Under the pieces are notes generated by a model. That model worked only from the letters and a program-made list of their open reading frames with translations. It had not been told where the DNA came from and searched no databases. From Paracoccus fistulariae (lineage in GTDB: Bacteria > Pseudomonadota > Alphaproteobacteria > Rhodobacterales > Rhodobacteraceae), in the NCBI RefSeq assembly GCF_028553785.1, contig NZ_CP067136.1, forward strand, positions 1,426,001 to 1,490,000: a DNA stretch of 64,000 nucleotides, given 5' to 3'. The translations under genes were made by a program, and so were the position numbers. This document shows, piece after piece, positions 27,226 through 36,634 of the stretch. Each line of letters starts with the position of its first letter. Positions within the stretch are counted from its first letter, which is position 1.

Positions 27226-28140
27226 CTAGAATTGAAACTCTTCGACTGTGTTCCTGCGGCCCAGCGTAAAGGCATCCGCAATCAGCACCATGGGCAACAG
27301 ATCGACGTCCGAGCGCCCCTGCGGGACCAGTTGCGCCATCCGGGCATAAAGCGCGGGATATTCCGCGCCCATGATCCTGTCGCCACCCTCCACCGCCTTG
27401 CCGTCAATCTCAAGCTTGTTGCCACCATTGCGCAGGGCCAAATGGCCGCCATCTGTGGCGAATTCCATATCCCAGGTCTGCGGCCCCTCCTCGCGGAAAT
27501 CGAAATCGGCGTGGATATTGCCGCTGAACTCCAGCCGCGCGGCAATCGGGGCCTGACGGTTGGCGGGAAAGTCCATCTCGGCGCTGCGCAGATGGATCGG
27601 CGCGGGCAGGATCTCGGTCAGGATCGAGGTCGCGTTGATGCCGGGGTCAAAGACGCCCATGCCGCCCGCCTCGAAGATCCAGTCCTGGCCGGGATGCCAT
27701 TTGCGCACATCCTCGCGCCAGATCACCCGGCCTTCCCGGATCACCTTGTCGGCCAGCCAGGCCTTGGCGCTGGCCACGCCATGCGCATGGCGCGAATGCC
27801 AGGTCGCGAACAGCGACAGGCCCTGCTGTCGCGCCAGATCATGCAGGATATGTACCTCGGCCAGGGTGGCGCCGGGCGGCTTTTCCAGCATCACATGGCG
27901 CCCGGCCAACAGCGCCGCCCGCGCCGCCTGAAAGCGCGGCACCGGGGGCAGGCACAGGCTGACCGTGCCGATATCGGGCCGCGCCGCCAGCATCTTTTCC
28001 ATGCTGTCAAAGGCTTCGACCCCATCGACGGTGCCGCTGCGCGACACGGTGGCGGCCAGGTCCCAGTCCGGGCTTTCGGCAAGGGCCGGGACATGCTGAT
28101 CCACGGCGATCTTTCCGATGCCGACAAGTGCGAGTTTCAT
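27226..28140 (-). CDS. L-arabinose/D-galactose 1-dehydrogenase (Gfo/Idh/MocA family)
   Basis: The 304-residue protein has an N-terminal Rossmann motif (LALVGIGKIAVDQHVPAL), the family hallmark EKPPGATLAEV at about 86-96 with the active Lys, and WHPGQDWIFEAGGMGVFDPG in the C-terminal catalytic domain. The overall pattern closely resembles Azospirillum L-arabinose 1-dehydrogenase (AraA), which oxidises L-arabinose, D-galactose or D-fucose to the lactone with NAD(P). Its ATG overlaps the TGA of the dehydratase gene by one base (TGATG). No lactonase gene is in the operon, so lactone opening would be spontaneous or encoded elsewhere. Confidence 0.88.
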   Translation of the reverse strand: MKLALVGIGKIAVDQHVPALAESPDWDLAATVSRSGTVDGVEAFDSMEKMLAARPDIGTVSLCLPPVPRFQAARAALLAGRHVMLEKPPGATLAEVHILHDLARQQGLSLFATWHSRHAHGVASAKAWLADKVIREGRVIWREDVRKWHPGQDWIFEAGGMGVFDPGINATSILTEILPAPIHLRSAEMDFPANRQAPIAARLEFSGNIHADFDFREEGPQTWDMEFATDGGHLALRNGGNKLEIDGKAVEGGDRIMGAEYPALYARMAQLVPQGRSDVDLLPMVLIADAFTLGRRNTVEEFQF

Positions 28141-29882
28141 CAGTGGCTGTCCTTTCCAACCTCATTGCCCCGACACCCGGTCAGGAAGTCCAGATCGGCC
28201 CCGGTATCGGCCCCCATCACATGCGCCTGATGCAGCCAGGCATAACCGCTGGCAGGCTGATCGGGCAAAGGCCGCCAACCGGCCAGACGCGCGGCCAGTT
28301 CGGCATCGCTGACATCCAGATGCAGGCGGCGATTGGGCACGTCCAGCTCGATCATGTCGCCATCGCGCACCACGGCCAGCGGGCCACCCGCCGCAGCCTC
28401 GGGGCTGGTATGCAGCACGACCGTGCCATAGGCGGTGCCCGACATGCGCGCATCGCTGATCCGCACCATATCGGTGATCCCCTTGCGCAGCACCTTGGGC
28501 GGCAGGCCCATATTTCCAACCTCGGCCATGCCCGGATAGCCCTTCGGCCCGCAATTCTTCATCACCATGACGCAGGTTTCGTCGATATCCAGCGCCTCGT
28601 CATTGATGCGGGCCTTGTAATCGTCGATATCCTCGAACACGACCGCGCGGCCGCGATGCGTCAGCAGATGCGGGCTGGCCGCCGACGGTTTCAGCACCGC
28701 CCCCTTGGGCGCCAGATTGCCGCGCAGCACCGCGATGCCCCCCTGTTGCGTCAGGGCGCGGTCGGCGGGCAGGATGACATCCTCGTTCCAATTGACGACA
28801 TCGCCGACCTCATCCCAGATGGTCTGGCCGCTGACGGTCAGCGCATCCTTGTGCAGCAGACCCGCCTGCCCCAGATGCTTCAGCACCACGGGCAGACCGC
28901 CGGCATAGAAGAACTCTTCCATCAGATATTCGCCCGAGGGCATCAGGTTCACGATGGTGGCCACATCCCGCCCGCAGCGGTCCCAGTCATCCAGCGTCAC
29001 ATCCACGCCCACGCGCCCCGCCAGCGCCAGCAGATGCACCACCGCATTGGTCGATCCGCCAATCGCGCCATTCGTGCGGATCGCATTCTCGAAGGCGTTT
29101 TTCGTCATGATGTCCGAGGGTTTCAGATCATCCTTGACCATCTGCACGATGCGCCGGCCCGAGATCTGCGCCATGACCCGGCGGCGGCTGTCCACCGCCG
29201 GGATCGCGGCATTGCCCGACAGCGCCATGCCCAGGGCCTCGGCCATGCTGGCCATGGTGCTGGCCGTACCCATGGTGTTGCAGGTCCCGGTCGAGCGGCT
29301 CATCGACTGTTCCGCCTCCAGGAATTCCTCCTGCGTCATCTCTCCGGCCTTCACGGCCTCGCTGAATTTCCACAGATGCGTGCCCGAGCCGACACGCTCG
29401 CCCCGAAAATAGCCGTTCAGCATCGGCCCGCCGGTCACCACGATCGAGGGGATATCGCAGGATGCCGCCGCCATCAGCAGGCTGGGCGTGGTCTTGTCGC
29501 AGCCCACCATCAGCACCGCGCCATCAATGGGCTGTCCGCGAATGGTTTCCTCAATGGCCAGCGCGGCCAGATTGCGAAACATCATGGCGGTGGGCCGGAA
29601 GGTGTTTTCCGAAGCCGAAAAGACCGGCACCTCGACCGGAAAGCCGCCCGCCTCCCAGATCCCGGCCTTCACCTTTTCGGACAGCTCACGCAGATGGCCG
29701 TTGCAGGGCGTCAGATCGGACCAGGTGTTCAGAATGCCGATGACCGGGCGACCGTCGAACAGGTCATGCGGGTAGCCCTGATTTTTCAACCAGCCACGGT
29801 GATAGATCGTGTCGCGGGAATTGCCGCCATACCAATGCTGAGAACGGAGCTTGCGGGGCCAGGGCGCGGGTGTGAAGGTCAT
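28140..29882 (-). CDS. L-arabinonate dehydratase (IlvD/EDD family)
   Basis: The 580-residue protein keeps the three Fe-S cluster cysteines: Cys60 in DLTPCNGHL, Cys128 in VGCDKTTP and Cys201 in STGTCNTMGTAS. The variants around these sites and the NSRDTIYHRGWLKNQGYPHD block are those of sugar-acid dehydratases (L-arabinonate, D-fuconate or galactonate) rather than of dihydroxy-acid dehydratase. It removes water from the aldonate to give the 2-keto-3-deoxy acid (AraC in Azospirillum nomenclature). It sits between gguC and the aldose dehydrogenase and is transcribed with both. Which aldonate is preferred cannot be read from sequence. Confidence 0.9.
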   Translation of the reverse strand: MTFTPAPWPRKLRSQHWYGGNSRDTIYHRGWLKNQGYPHDLFDGRPVIGILNTWSDLTPCNGHLRELSEKVKAGIWEAGGFPVEVPVFSASENTFRPTAMMFRNLAALAIEETIRGQPIDGAVLMVGCDKTTPSLLMAAASCDIPSIVVTGGPMLNGYFRGERVGSGTHLWKFSEAVKAGEMTQEEFLEAEQSMSRSTGTCNTMGTASTMASMAEALGMALSGNAAIPAVDSRRRVMAQISGRRIVQMVKDDLKPSDIMTKNAFENAIRTNGAIGGSTNAVVHLLALAGRVGVDVTLDDWDRCGRDVATIVNLMPSGEYLMEEFFYAGGLPVVLKHLGQAGLLHKDALTVSGQTIWDEVGDVVNWNEDVILPADRALTQQGGIAVLRGNLAPKGAVLKPSAASPHLLTHRGRAVVFEDIDDYKARINDEALDIDETCVMVMKNCGPKGYPGMAEVGNMGLPPKVLRKGITDMVRISDARMSGTAYGTVVLHTSPEAAAGGPLAVVRDGDMIELDVPNRRLHLDVSDAELAARLAGWRPLPDQPASGYAWLHQAHVMGADTGADLDFLTGCRGNEVGKDSH

Positions 29883-29891
29883 ATGGATTTC

Positions 29892-30881
29892 TCAAAGGGC
29901 TGAGACAGCGACCGGCGTCGTGTCATGTGGAAATTGACTCAGGCGGTTCTGCAGGGGCAGGCCAAAGGCATCGCTGGAAATCTGGAATTCGTCGCCGGGC
30001 TGAACGCTGATGCCATCGGCAAAGGACAGCGTGGCCGTGCCGAAGAAATGCACATGCACATCGCCCGGATGGCGGAAAAGATCATATTTGAAATGGTGAT
30101 GTTCAAGATTGGCCAGGCTGTGGGACATGTTCGCCTCGCCCGACAGGAATGGCTTTTCCCAGATCACGGCGCCATCGCGGATCACGCGGCTGGTGCCCTC
30201 GATATGCTGGGGCAGATCGCCGATCAGCATTTCGGGACCATAGCTGGCCGGACGCAGTTTCGAATGGGCCAGCCACAGGTAATTGCCGCGCTCGGTGACA
30301 TGGTCGGAAAATTCGTTCGCAAGCGCGAAGCCCAGCCGGAAGGGCGTGCCGTCAGGGCCGATCAGGTAAAGGCCCGCGATCTCGGGCTCTTCGCCCGAAT
30401 CCAGCGCGAAACCGGGCGAGGTCAGATCGGTCCCCGGGGCAATGGCCGCATGACCGTTGCCCTTCCAGAACCATTCCGGCTGCACGCCGATCTTTTCCGG
30501 ACCGGGCTTGCCCCCCTCCAGCCCCATGCGGAACATCTTCATGCTGTCGGTCAGGTCTTCGGGGTCGGTCTTCTGATGCATCGAATTGCGGGTGGCGGCC
30601 GAGCCCAGATGGGTCAACCCGGTCCCGGTCAGGTGCAGATGCGCCGGATCGGGATGATCGACCGGCAGCAGCATCCGCCCCTCGGCCAGCGCGGCGGCCA
30701 GATCGACGGGTTCGCCCTGACCGCGGGTCGAGATTTCGGCCAGCAGGCCGTGGCCCGCCGCAATCGCGGCATGTGCCAGATCAAGCGTGGTCGATGCGCC
30801 CGGCACCAGATGCGCGGCCCCGTCGTGCCGGGCTGCGACCGCGCGGGTTCCGTCGGGCAGGGTCAGTTGCGACAGAAACAT
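29892..30881 (-). CDS. gguC: GguC/AraD1 family protein (fumarylacetoacetate hydrolase fold)
   Basis: The 329-residue protein belongs to the FAH superfamily: metal-ligand-type Glu/Asp blocks occur in SGEEPEIAGLYLIGPDGTPF and LGFALANEFSDHVTERGNY. The family-specific ends SHSLANLEHHHFKYDLFRHP and HVHFFGTATLSFADGI match GguC of Agrobacterium. GguC was named from its linkage to chvE-gguAB; AraD1 is used for members proposed to dehydrate L-2-keto-3-deoxyarabonate. The operon encodes no DapA/AraD-type dehydratase, so this protein is the best local candidate for that step (inference). Three bases separate its ATG from the gguB stop. Confidence 0.86.
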   Translation of the reverse strand: MFLSQLTLPDGTRAVAARHDGAAHLVPGASTTLDLAHAAIAAGHGLLAEISTRGQGEPVDLAAALAEGRMLLPVDHPDPAHLHLTGTGLTHLGSAATRNSMHQKTDPEDLTDSMKMFRMGLEGGKPGPEKIGVQPEWFWKGNGHAAIAPGTDLTSPGFALDSGEEPEIAGLYLIGPDGTPFRLGFALANEFSDHVTERGNYLWLAHSKLRPASYGPEMLIGDLPQHIEGTSRVIRDGAVIWEKPFLSGEANMSHSLANLEHHHFKYDLFRHPGDVHVHFFGTATLSFADGISVQPGDEFQISSDAFGLPLQNRLSQFPHDTTPVAVSAL

Positions 30882-30884
30882 GGC

Positions 30885-32078
30885 TCAGCCCTCTTTGTTC
30901 TTGTTGTAGACGTCGAAGAACACTGCGGCCAACAGCACCAGCCCCTTGATCACCTGCTGGTAATCGATGCCGATGCCGAGGATCGACATGCCGTTATTCA
31001 TCACCCCCATGATGAAGGCGCCGACCACCGCGCCCACGATCTTGCCCGAGCCGCCGGCCATCGAGGCGCCGCCGATAAAGACCGCCGCGATCACGTCCAG
31101 TTCGACCGCGAAGCCCGCCTTGGGTGTCGCGGTATTCAGCCGCGCGGCATAGATCAGGCCCGCCAGCGCGGCCAGCACGCCCATATTCACGAAGGTCAGA
31201 AAGGTCAGACGCTCGGTCCGGATCCCCGACAGCTTGGCCGCCTTGGCATTGCCGCCCACCGCATAGACGCGGCGGCCCAAGGTGGTCCGTTCGGTGATGA
31301 AGACATAAACGATGGTCAGGATCACCATGGACAGCAGCACATTGGGCAGGCCCCGGAACCAGGCCAGCTTCCAGGTCACGAACAGCAGCGCAGCAGCGAC
31401 AATCGCATTGCGCAGCACGAAGAGGCCCATCGGCTCATCCTCGATGCCATAGCGGGCGTTGCGGGCGCGGGTGCGCAGACCCAGCCAGACCAGCACCAGA
31501 ACCGCCGCGACTCCGATCGCCATGGCCAGCACATTGGGGCGTCCGACGCCGAAGATATCAGGGATGAACCCGTTCGACAGCGCCTGAAAGCTTTTCGGAA
31601 AGGGGCCGATGGATTGCCCCGCCAGCAGCCACAGCGACAGCCCGCGAAAGACCAGCATCCCGGCCAGCGTGACGATGAACGAGGGGATGCGCCAATAGGC
31701 CACGAAATAGCCCTGCGCCGCGCCGATGATCCCGCCTGCGATCAGGCAGATGATCATCGCGATCCCCACCGGCATGTCCCAACTGACGATCATCACCGCC
31801 GCCAGCGCGCCGATAAAGCCCATGACCGAGCCGACCGACAGATCGATATTGCCGCCCACGATCACCAGCAACATGCCAAGCGCCATGATGATGATATAGC
31901 TGTTTTGCAGGAACAGGTTGGTGATATTGACCGGGCGCAGCAAGGTGCCCTCGGTCACGATCTGGAAGAATACCATGATCGCGATCAATGCGAATAGCAG
32001 GCCATATTCGCGAATATGACGTGCGATATAGGCGCCGATGCCGGTGCCCGTGTCCGAGGCGCTTTCGGTTTGTGCCAT
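30885..32078 (-). CDS. gguB: Sugar ABC transporter permease GguB
   Basis: The 397-residue integral membrane protein has about ten hydrophobic segments and the BPD_transp_2 signature typical of the ribose/xylose permeases (LLVIVGGNIDLSVGSVMGFI; FVNMGVLAALAGLIYAARLN; ELDVIAAVFIGGASMAGGSG). It forms the channel of the ChvE-GguAB importer for arabinose, galactose, xylose and related sugars. The ATG at 32078 follows GGGGAGGGGG; the frame stays open upstream over the end of gguA but lacks homology there. It lies between gguA (14 bases) and gguC (3 bases). Confidence 0.94.
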   Translation of the reverse strand: MAQTESASDTGTGIGAYIARHIREYGLLFALIAIMVFFQIVTEGTLLRPVNITNLFLQNSYIIIMALGMLLVIVGGNIDLSVGSVMGFIGALAAVMIVSWDMPVGIAMIICLIAGGIIGAAQGYFVAYWRIPSFIVTLAGMLVFRGLSLWLLAGQSIGPFPKSFQALSNGFIPDIFGVGRPNVLAMAIGVAAVLVLVWLGLRTRARNARYGIEDEPMGLFVLRNAIVAAALLFVTWKLAWFRGLPNVLLSMVILTIVYVFITERTTLGRRVYAVGGNAKAAKLSGIRTERLTFLTFVNMGVLAALAGLIYAARLNTATPKAGFAVELDVIAAVFIGGASMAGGSGKIVGAVVGAFIMGVMNNGMSILGIGIDYQQVIKGLVLLAAVFFDVYNKNKEG

Positions 32079-32092
32079 GGCCCCCTCCCCTC

Positions 32093-33613
32093 TTATTCCC
32101 TGACGATCAGCGACATGATGGCTTCCTGACTGGCCTCGGCCTGCGTCAGTTCCCCCACGAAGCTGCCTTCGTTCATGACATAGATCCGGTCGCACATGCC
32201 CAGCAGTTCCGGCATCTCGGACGAGATCATGATGACGGCTTTGCCCGCCGCGCTCAATTCGTTGATGATATTGTAGATTTCATATTTCGCGCCGACATCG
32301 ATCCCGCGTGTCGGCTCGTCCAGGATCAGCAGTTCGGGATCGGTGAACAGCCATTTGCCCAGCACCACCTTCTGCTGATTGCCGCCCGAGAGGTTCATCA
32401 CCTTCTGAAAGACCGAGGGCGTGCGGATGCGCAGCGACTGGCGGTATCTTTCGGCGACCTCGGTTTCCAGCCCCTCATCCACCACGCCGCGATGCGAGAC
32501 GCCGGGAAGATTGGCAAGGCTGGTATTGCGGCGGATGGTTTCTTCCAGGATCAGGCCCAAGGTCTTGCGATCCTCGGTCACATAGGCCAGCCCGGCACTG
32601 ATGGCGCGATCCACGGTGCTGACATCGACCGGCTGGCCATGCATCAGCGCCTGTCCGGTGATATTGCGCCCATAGCTGCGGCCGAAAACGCTCATCGCCA
32701 GTTCGGTGCGCCCGGACCCCATCAGCCCGGCAATGCCGACGACCTCTCCGGCGCGGACATTCATCGACAGGTCCGTGATCACCTGCCGCTCTCGGTGTTC
32801 GGGATGCCAGACGTTCCAGTCGCGCAGTTCGAACACCATCTCGCCCGCACGTGGATCTCGTTCGGGATAGCGATGGGCCATGTCGCGGCCAACCATGTCG
32901 CGCACGATGCGATCCTCGGTCAGGTCGCCGCCCCGCGCGTCGATGGTCGAGATCGTGGCCCCGTCGCGGATCACCGTCACGCTGTCGGCCACGCGGCGAA
33001 CCTCGTTCAGCTTGTGGCTGATGATGATCGAGGTAACGCCCTGCGATTTCAGTTCCAGCAGCAGATCCAGAAGCGCCTGACTGTCCGATTCCGACAGCGC
33101 CGCCGTCGGCTCGTCCAAAATCAGCAGGCGCACGTTCTTGGACAGCGCCTTGGCGATCTCGACCAGTTGCTGCTTGCCGACGCCCAGGCTGTCGACCTGC
33201 GTACCCGGCGTTTCGCGCAGACCGACCTTGGCCAGCAGGGCTTCGGTCTCGTGGAATGTCTCGGGCCAGTTGATGACGCCGTGGCTGGCGCGCTCATTGC
33301 CCAGAAAGATATTCTCGGCAATCGTCAGCAGCGGGATCAGCGCCAGTTCCTGATGGATGATGATGATGCCGCGCTCTTCACTGTCGCGGATGCTGGCAAA
33401 GGCGGCGGGCTGGTTGTCATAGACGATCTGGCCCTCGTAGCTGCCATGGGGATAGACGCCCGACAGCACCTTCATCAGCGTCGATTTGCCAGCGCCGTTT
33501 TCGCCGCAGATGGCATGGATTTCGCCCTCTCGGACGACGATGCTGACATCGTCCAAGGCCTTCACACCGGGAAAGGTCTTGGTGATGTTGCGCATTTCCA
33601 GAAGTGTGGACAT
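32093..33613 (-). CDS. gguA: Sugar ABC transporter ATP-binding protein GguA
   Basis: The 506-residue protein has two fused ABC domains. The first has Walker [10 protein letters not shown] (37-45), the signature-like [16 protein letters not shown] and Walker [12 protein letters not shown]. The second has a degenerate Walker A (GLMGSGRTE) and a good signature, [15 protein letters not shown]. This asymmetry is normal for MglA/XylG/GguA proteins. It energises uptake through GguB of sugars bound by ChvE. It follows chvE by 48 bases and precedes gguB by 14 bases on the same strand. Confidence 0.95.
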   Translation of the reverse strand: MSTLLEMRNITKTFPGVKALDDVSIVVREGEIHAICGENGAGKSTLMKVLSGVYPHGSYEGQIVYDNQPAAFASIRDSEERGIIIIHQELALIPLLTIAENIFLGNERASHGVINWPETFHETEALLAKVGLRETPGTQVDSLGVGKQQLVEIAKALSKNVRLLILDEPTAALSESDSQALLDLLLELKSQGVTSIIISHKLNEVRRVADSVTVIRDGATISTIDARGGDLTEDRIVRDMVGRDMAHRYPERDPRAGEMVFELRDWNVWHPEHRERQVITDLSMNVRAGEVVGIAGLMGSGRTELAMSVFGRSYGRNITGQALMHGQPVDVSTVDRAISAGLAYVTEDRKTLGLILEETIRRNTSLANLPGVSHRGVVDEGLETEVAERYRQSLRIRTPSVFQKVMNLSGGNQQKVVLGKWLFTDPELLILDEPTRGIDVGAKYEIYNIINELSAAGKAVIMISSEMPELLGMCDRIYVMNEGSFVGELTQAEASQEAIMSLIVRE

Positions 33614-33661
33614 GGCGGACTCCGTGGGTAAAGGCCGCCCCGGACAGGGCGGCCCTGCCGA

Positions 33662-34717
33662 TCAGTTCAGCTGATCTTCGGTGTAATAGCCCGACTCGAT
33701 CAGCACGGATTCGATGTCGCCCTTGGTCACCGGAACCGGCTGCAGCAGATAGGACGGCACGACCTTGACGCCATTGTCATAGGTTTCCGTGTCGTTGATT
33801 TCCGGCTCGCCACCTTTCAGCATCGCATCGACCATGCCGACGGTGACTTTCGCCAGTTCGCGCGTGTCCTTGAAGATCGTCGCATATTGTTCGTCGGCGC
33901 GGATCGACTTGACCGACTGCACCTCGGCATCCTGACCCGAGACGATGGGCATCGGCATATCGCCCGAGCCATAGCCCACACCCTTCAACGAGGACAGGAT
34001 CCCGATGGACAGCCCGTCATAGGGCGACAGCACGCCCTGGATCTGCTTGTCGGTGTAATTGGCCGAGAGGATGTTATCCATCCGCGCCTGCGCCGTCGCC
34101 GGATCCCACCGCAGCGTGCCGACCGTATCCATGCCCATCTGGCCCGATACGATCTGGACCGAGCCATCGTCGATCATCGGCTGCAGCACCGACATGGCAC
34201 CGTCATAGAAGAAATAGGCATTGTTGTCGTCGGGGCTGCCGCCGAACAGTTCGACATTCCACGGCTTGGTGTCGGGGAAACGCTCTTTCAGGCCCGCGAC
34301 CAGCGTATTGGCCTGTTCCACACCCACCTTGAAATTGTCGAAGGTGGCATAATAATCGACATCCGGCGTGTCGCGGATCAGGCGGTCATAGGCGATCACC
34401 TTCACATCGGCGGCCTTGGCATTGGCCAGCGCATTGGACAGGGTGGTGCCGTCGATGGCGGCGATGACCAGCACGTCAACGCCCTTGGTGATCATGTTCT
34501 CGACCTGGGCCAGCTGGTTCGGAATATCATCCTCGGCATATTGCAGATCGGTGTCATAGCCAGCTTCCTGGAACTGTTTCACCATATTGTTGCCATCGTC
34601 GATCCAGCGCGCCGAAGATTTGGTCGGCATCGAGATTCCGACGGTTTCGGCGGCTGCGCCAAAGGCAGCCCACGACACACCGATCGCCAGCGCGATCGCG
34701 ACGGATTTCAGTTTCAT
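33662..34717 (-). CDS. chvE: Multiple-sugar-binding periplasmic protein ChvE
   Basis: The 351-residue protein starts with a signal peptide ([20 protein letters not shown], cleaved near AAA-ETV). The mature part is a type I periplasmic-binding fold with [60 protein letters not shown] and [15 protein letters not shown], all diagnostic of ChvE-like galactose/arabinose/xylose-binding proteins. The ATG at 34717 is preceded by GGGAGGATTAG. It is the first gene of the operon and is divergent from a LysR gene, exactly as chvE and gbpR are in Agrobacterium. Induction by the transported sugars is therefore likely. Confidence 0.94.
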   Translation of the reverse strand: MKLKSVAIALAIGVSWAAFGAAAETVGISMPTKSSARWIDDGNNMVKQFQEAGYDTDLQYAEDDIPNQLAQVENMITKGVDVLVIAAIDGTTLSNALANAKAADVKVIAYDRLIRDTPDVDYYATFDNFKVGVEQANTLVAGLKERFPDTKPWNVELFGGSPDDNNAYFFYDGAMSVLQPMIDDGSVQIVSGQMGMDTVGTLRWDPATAQARMDNILSANYTDKQIQGVLSPYDGLSIGILSSLKGVGYGSGDMPMPIVSGQDAEVQSVKSIRADEQYATIFKDTRELAKVTVGMVDAMLKGGEPEINDTETYDNGVKVVPSYLLQPVPVTKGDIESVLIESGYYTEDQLN

Positions 34718-34794
34718 CAGTCTAATCCTCCCTGCAGGGCGTGTGTTACGCCTGCGTTCCCATGTTAGGTCCGAAAAGACTAGCAAGCGGACTT

Positions 34795-34834
34795 CATATC
34801 AGTAAAATGATTTTTTAATCCATCTGCATATCAG
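34795..34834. promoter_or_regulatory. Candidate GbpR operator region between chvE and the LysR gene
   Basis: CATATCAG occurs at 34795-34802 and again at 34827-34834, 32 bases apart (about three helical turns). Within the first, ATCA and TGAT (34798-34811) form a short inverted repeat with the T-N11-A pattern of LysR sites. The location between divergent chvE and gbpR genes fits autoregulation plus activation. Confidence 0.45.
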
Positions 34835-34841
34835 AATTGCC

Positions 34842-35792
34842 ATGTCGCACCTGCAGCTTGCCCTGAAACCCGCCCAGCTTCGGCTGATCAACCAGATCGA
34901 CCGCCACGGTCAGCTGCAGATCGCGGCCGAGGCGCTGGCCATGACACAGCCCGCCGCCTCTCGCATGCTGGCCGAGGTTGAGCGGCAGGTGGGCGCCGCC
35001 CTGTTCACGCGCGGCCCCAAGGGGATGGAGCCGACGGAGACCGGGTTGCTGTTTCTGCGCCGCGCCCGCGTCATCCTGCGGGAAATGGACAGCATCGCCA
35101 CGGATATCCGCGATCTGCGTCAGGGCTATGCCGGGTCGATCCGCGTGGGCGCGGTGACCGGGCCCGCGATCAGCTATCTGGTCGCGGCGGTGCGGCAGGT
35201 GAAACAGGAAACGCCCGAGGCGCAGATCAGCATCGACGTCATGCCCTCGCGCGATCTGCTGAACCACCTGATCGCCGGCGAGATGGATTTCGTGCTGGGT
35301 CGCATCCTGCCCGAATATGACAGCAAATCCTTCAACATCCTGCCCATGCATGATGAGAAGGTGACCCTGATCGCGCGGGCCGGGCATCCGCTGGCCCGTG
35401 CCTCGGTGGTGACGCTGACGGAGATGGTCGCCTATGAATGGGTGCTGCAACAGCGCGGCTCGCCCATCCGCGAGGCGACGCTGGCCGCCTTTGCGGGCGT
35501 CGGGCTGGCCGAGCCGAGGAATATCATCAACAGCCCCTCGATGCTGCTGACCATCGCCTATCTGTCGCAAAGCGATGCCATCGCCGCTGTGTCGAACGAG
35601 GTCGCGCAGCTGCTGATCCGGCCACCGATTTCAGCCAGCTTCACGGTGCTGAAAACCGCGCAGCACATGCGCGTGCCGCCCTATTACCTGCTGAGCCTCG
35701 TGCGGCATCCCCTGTCGCCGCTGGCGCAACGGCTGCGCGAGGAACTGGCCCATATGTCGCGCAGCCCGGATCTGGATCTGATGCCGCGCTGA
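34842..35792 (+). CDS. gbpR: LysR-type regulator, GbpR-like
   Basis: The 316-residue protein has an N-terminal winged HTH (AEALAMTQPAASRMLAEVER at about 28-47) and a LysR substrate-binding domain (YAGSIRVGAVTGPAISYLVA, then LLNHLIAGEMDFVLGRILPE). In Agrobacterium, GbpR is divergent from chvE and activates it in response to sugar; the same position and orientation here support that role. Its 3' end converges on the cysW gene with only two bases between stops, so transcription of both may interfere. The symbol is based mainly on gene context. Confidence 0.85.
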   Translation: MSHLQLALKPAQLRLINQIDRHGQLQIAAEALAMTQPAASRMLAEVERQVGAALFTRGPKGMEPTETGLLFLRRARVILREMDSIATDIRDLRQGYAGSIRVGAVTGPAISYLVAAVRQVKQETPEAQISIDVMPSRDLLNHLIAGEMDFVLGRILPEYDSKSFNILPMHDEKVTLIARAGHPLARASVVTLTEMVAYEWVLQQRGSPIREATLAAFAGVGLAEPRNIINSPSMLLTIAYLSQSDAIAAVSNEVAQLLIRPPISASFTVLKTAQHMRVPPYYLLSLVRHPLSPLAQRLREELAHMSRSPDLDLMPR

Positions 35793-35794
35793 TC

Positions 35795-36634
35795 TCAGGC
35801 AGCCTTGCTGCGCCCCTCGATCAGCGTCTTGATCAGCATGGTCGCCAGCGCGATCAGCGTCAGGGTCGAGGCGGCCGCAAACGCGCCGACGATATTGAGA
35901 TCGTTGAACAGCAATTCGATCTGCAGCGGCAGCGTATTCGTCTGCCCCCGGATCGAGCCGGACACAACCGACACCGCGCCGAATTCCCCCACCGCACGGG
36001 CCGAAGCCAGCACCGCGCCATAAAGCAACGCCCAGCGGATATTGGGCAGGGTCACCAGCCGGAAGATCTGAAACCCCGAGGCGCCCAGCGTCAGCGCGGC
36101 CTGTTCCTGCTCGGACCCCTGCGCTTGCATCAGCGGCAGCACCTCTCGGGTGACAAAGGGCGCGGTGACGAACAGCGTCACCAGCACGATCCCGGGCAGC
36201 GCAAAGAGGATCTGGATATCGGCATCGGCCAGCATCGGCCCCAGAAGGCCCTGACGACCGTAAAGCAGCAGATAGCAGACCCCGGCGATGATCGGGGAAA
36301 TCGAAAAGGGCAGCTCGATCACCATCAGCAGCAGCTTGCGCCCCGGAAAGGTAAAGCGCGCGATCAGCCAGGCGGCGGACAGTCCGATCACGATATTCAC
36401 CGGCACGGTGATCAGCGCAACCAGCGTCGTCAGCCAGATCGCATGCAGCGTATTCGGGTCAAGGATGTTCTGCGCAAAGACCGCCACGCCCTCGGACAGC
36501 GCCCGCCAGAAGATATAGGCCAGCGGGACGACGATGATCAGCACCGTCAGCACGACCGCCACCGCGATCAGCAGCCGCGCCGCACCACGCGATTCACGCG
36601 GCGCCAAGGCTCCGGGGAGGATCGCGGTCTTCAT
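35795..36634 (-). CDS. cysW: Sulfate ABC transporter permease CysW
   Basis: The 279-residue inner-membrane protein has six hydrophobic segments and the EAA permease loop (EQEQAALTLGASGFQIFRLV, then TLPNIRWALLYG). The end, ASARAVGEFGAVSVVSGSIR, followed by GQTNTLPLQIELLFND, is the CysW signature. With CysT it forms the sulfate/thiosulfate channel. It is the last gene of the operon and its start overlaps cysT by four bases. Confidence 0.93.
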   Translation of the reverse strand: MKTAILPGALAPRESRGAARLLIAVAVVLTVLIIVVPLAYIFWRALSEGVAVFAQNILDPNTLHAIWLTTLVALITVPVNIVIGLSAAWLIARFTFPGRKLLLMVIELPFSISPIIAGVCYLLLYGRQGLLGPMLADADIQILFALPGIVLVTLFVTAPFVTREVLPLMQAQGSEQEQAALTLGASGFQIFRLVTLPNIRWALLYGAVLASARAVGEFGAVSVVSGSIRGQTNTLPLQIELLFNDLNIVGAFAAASTLTLIALATMLIKTLIEGRSKAA

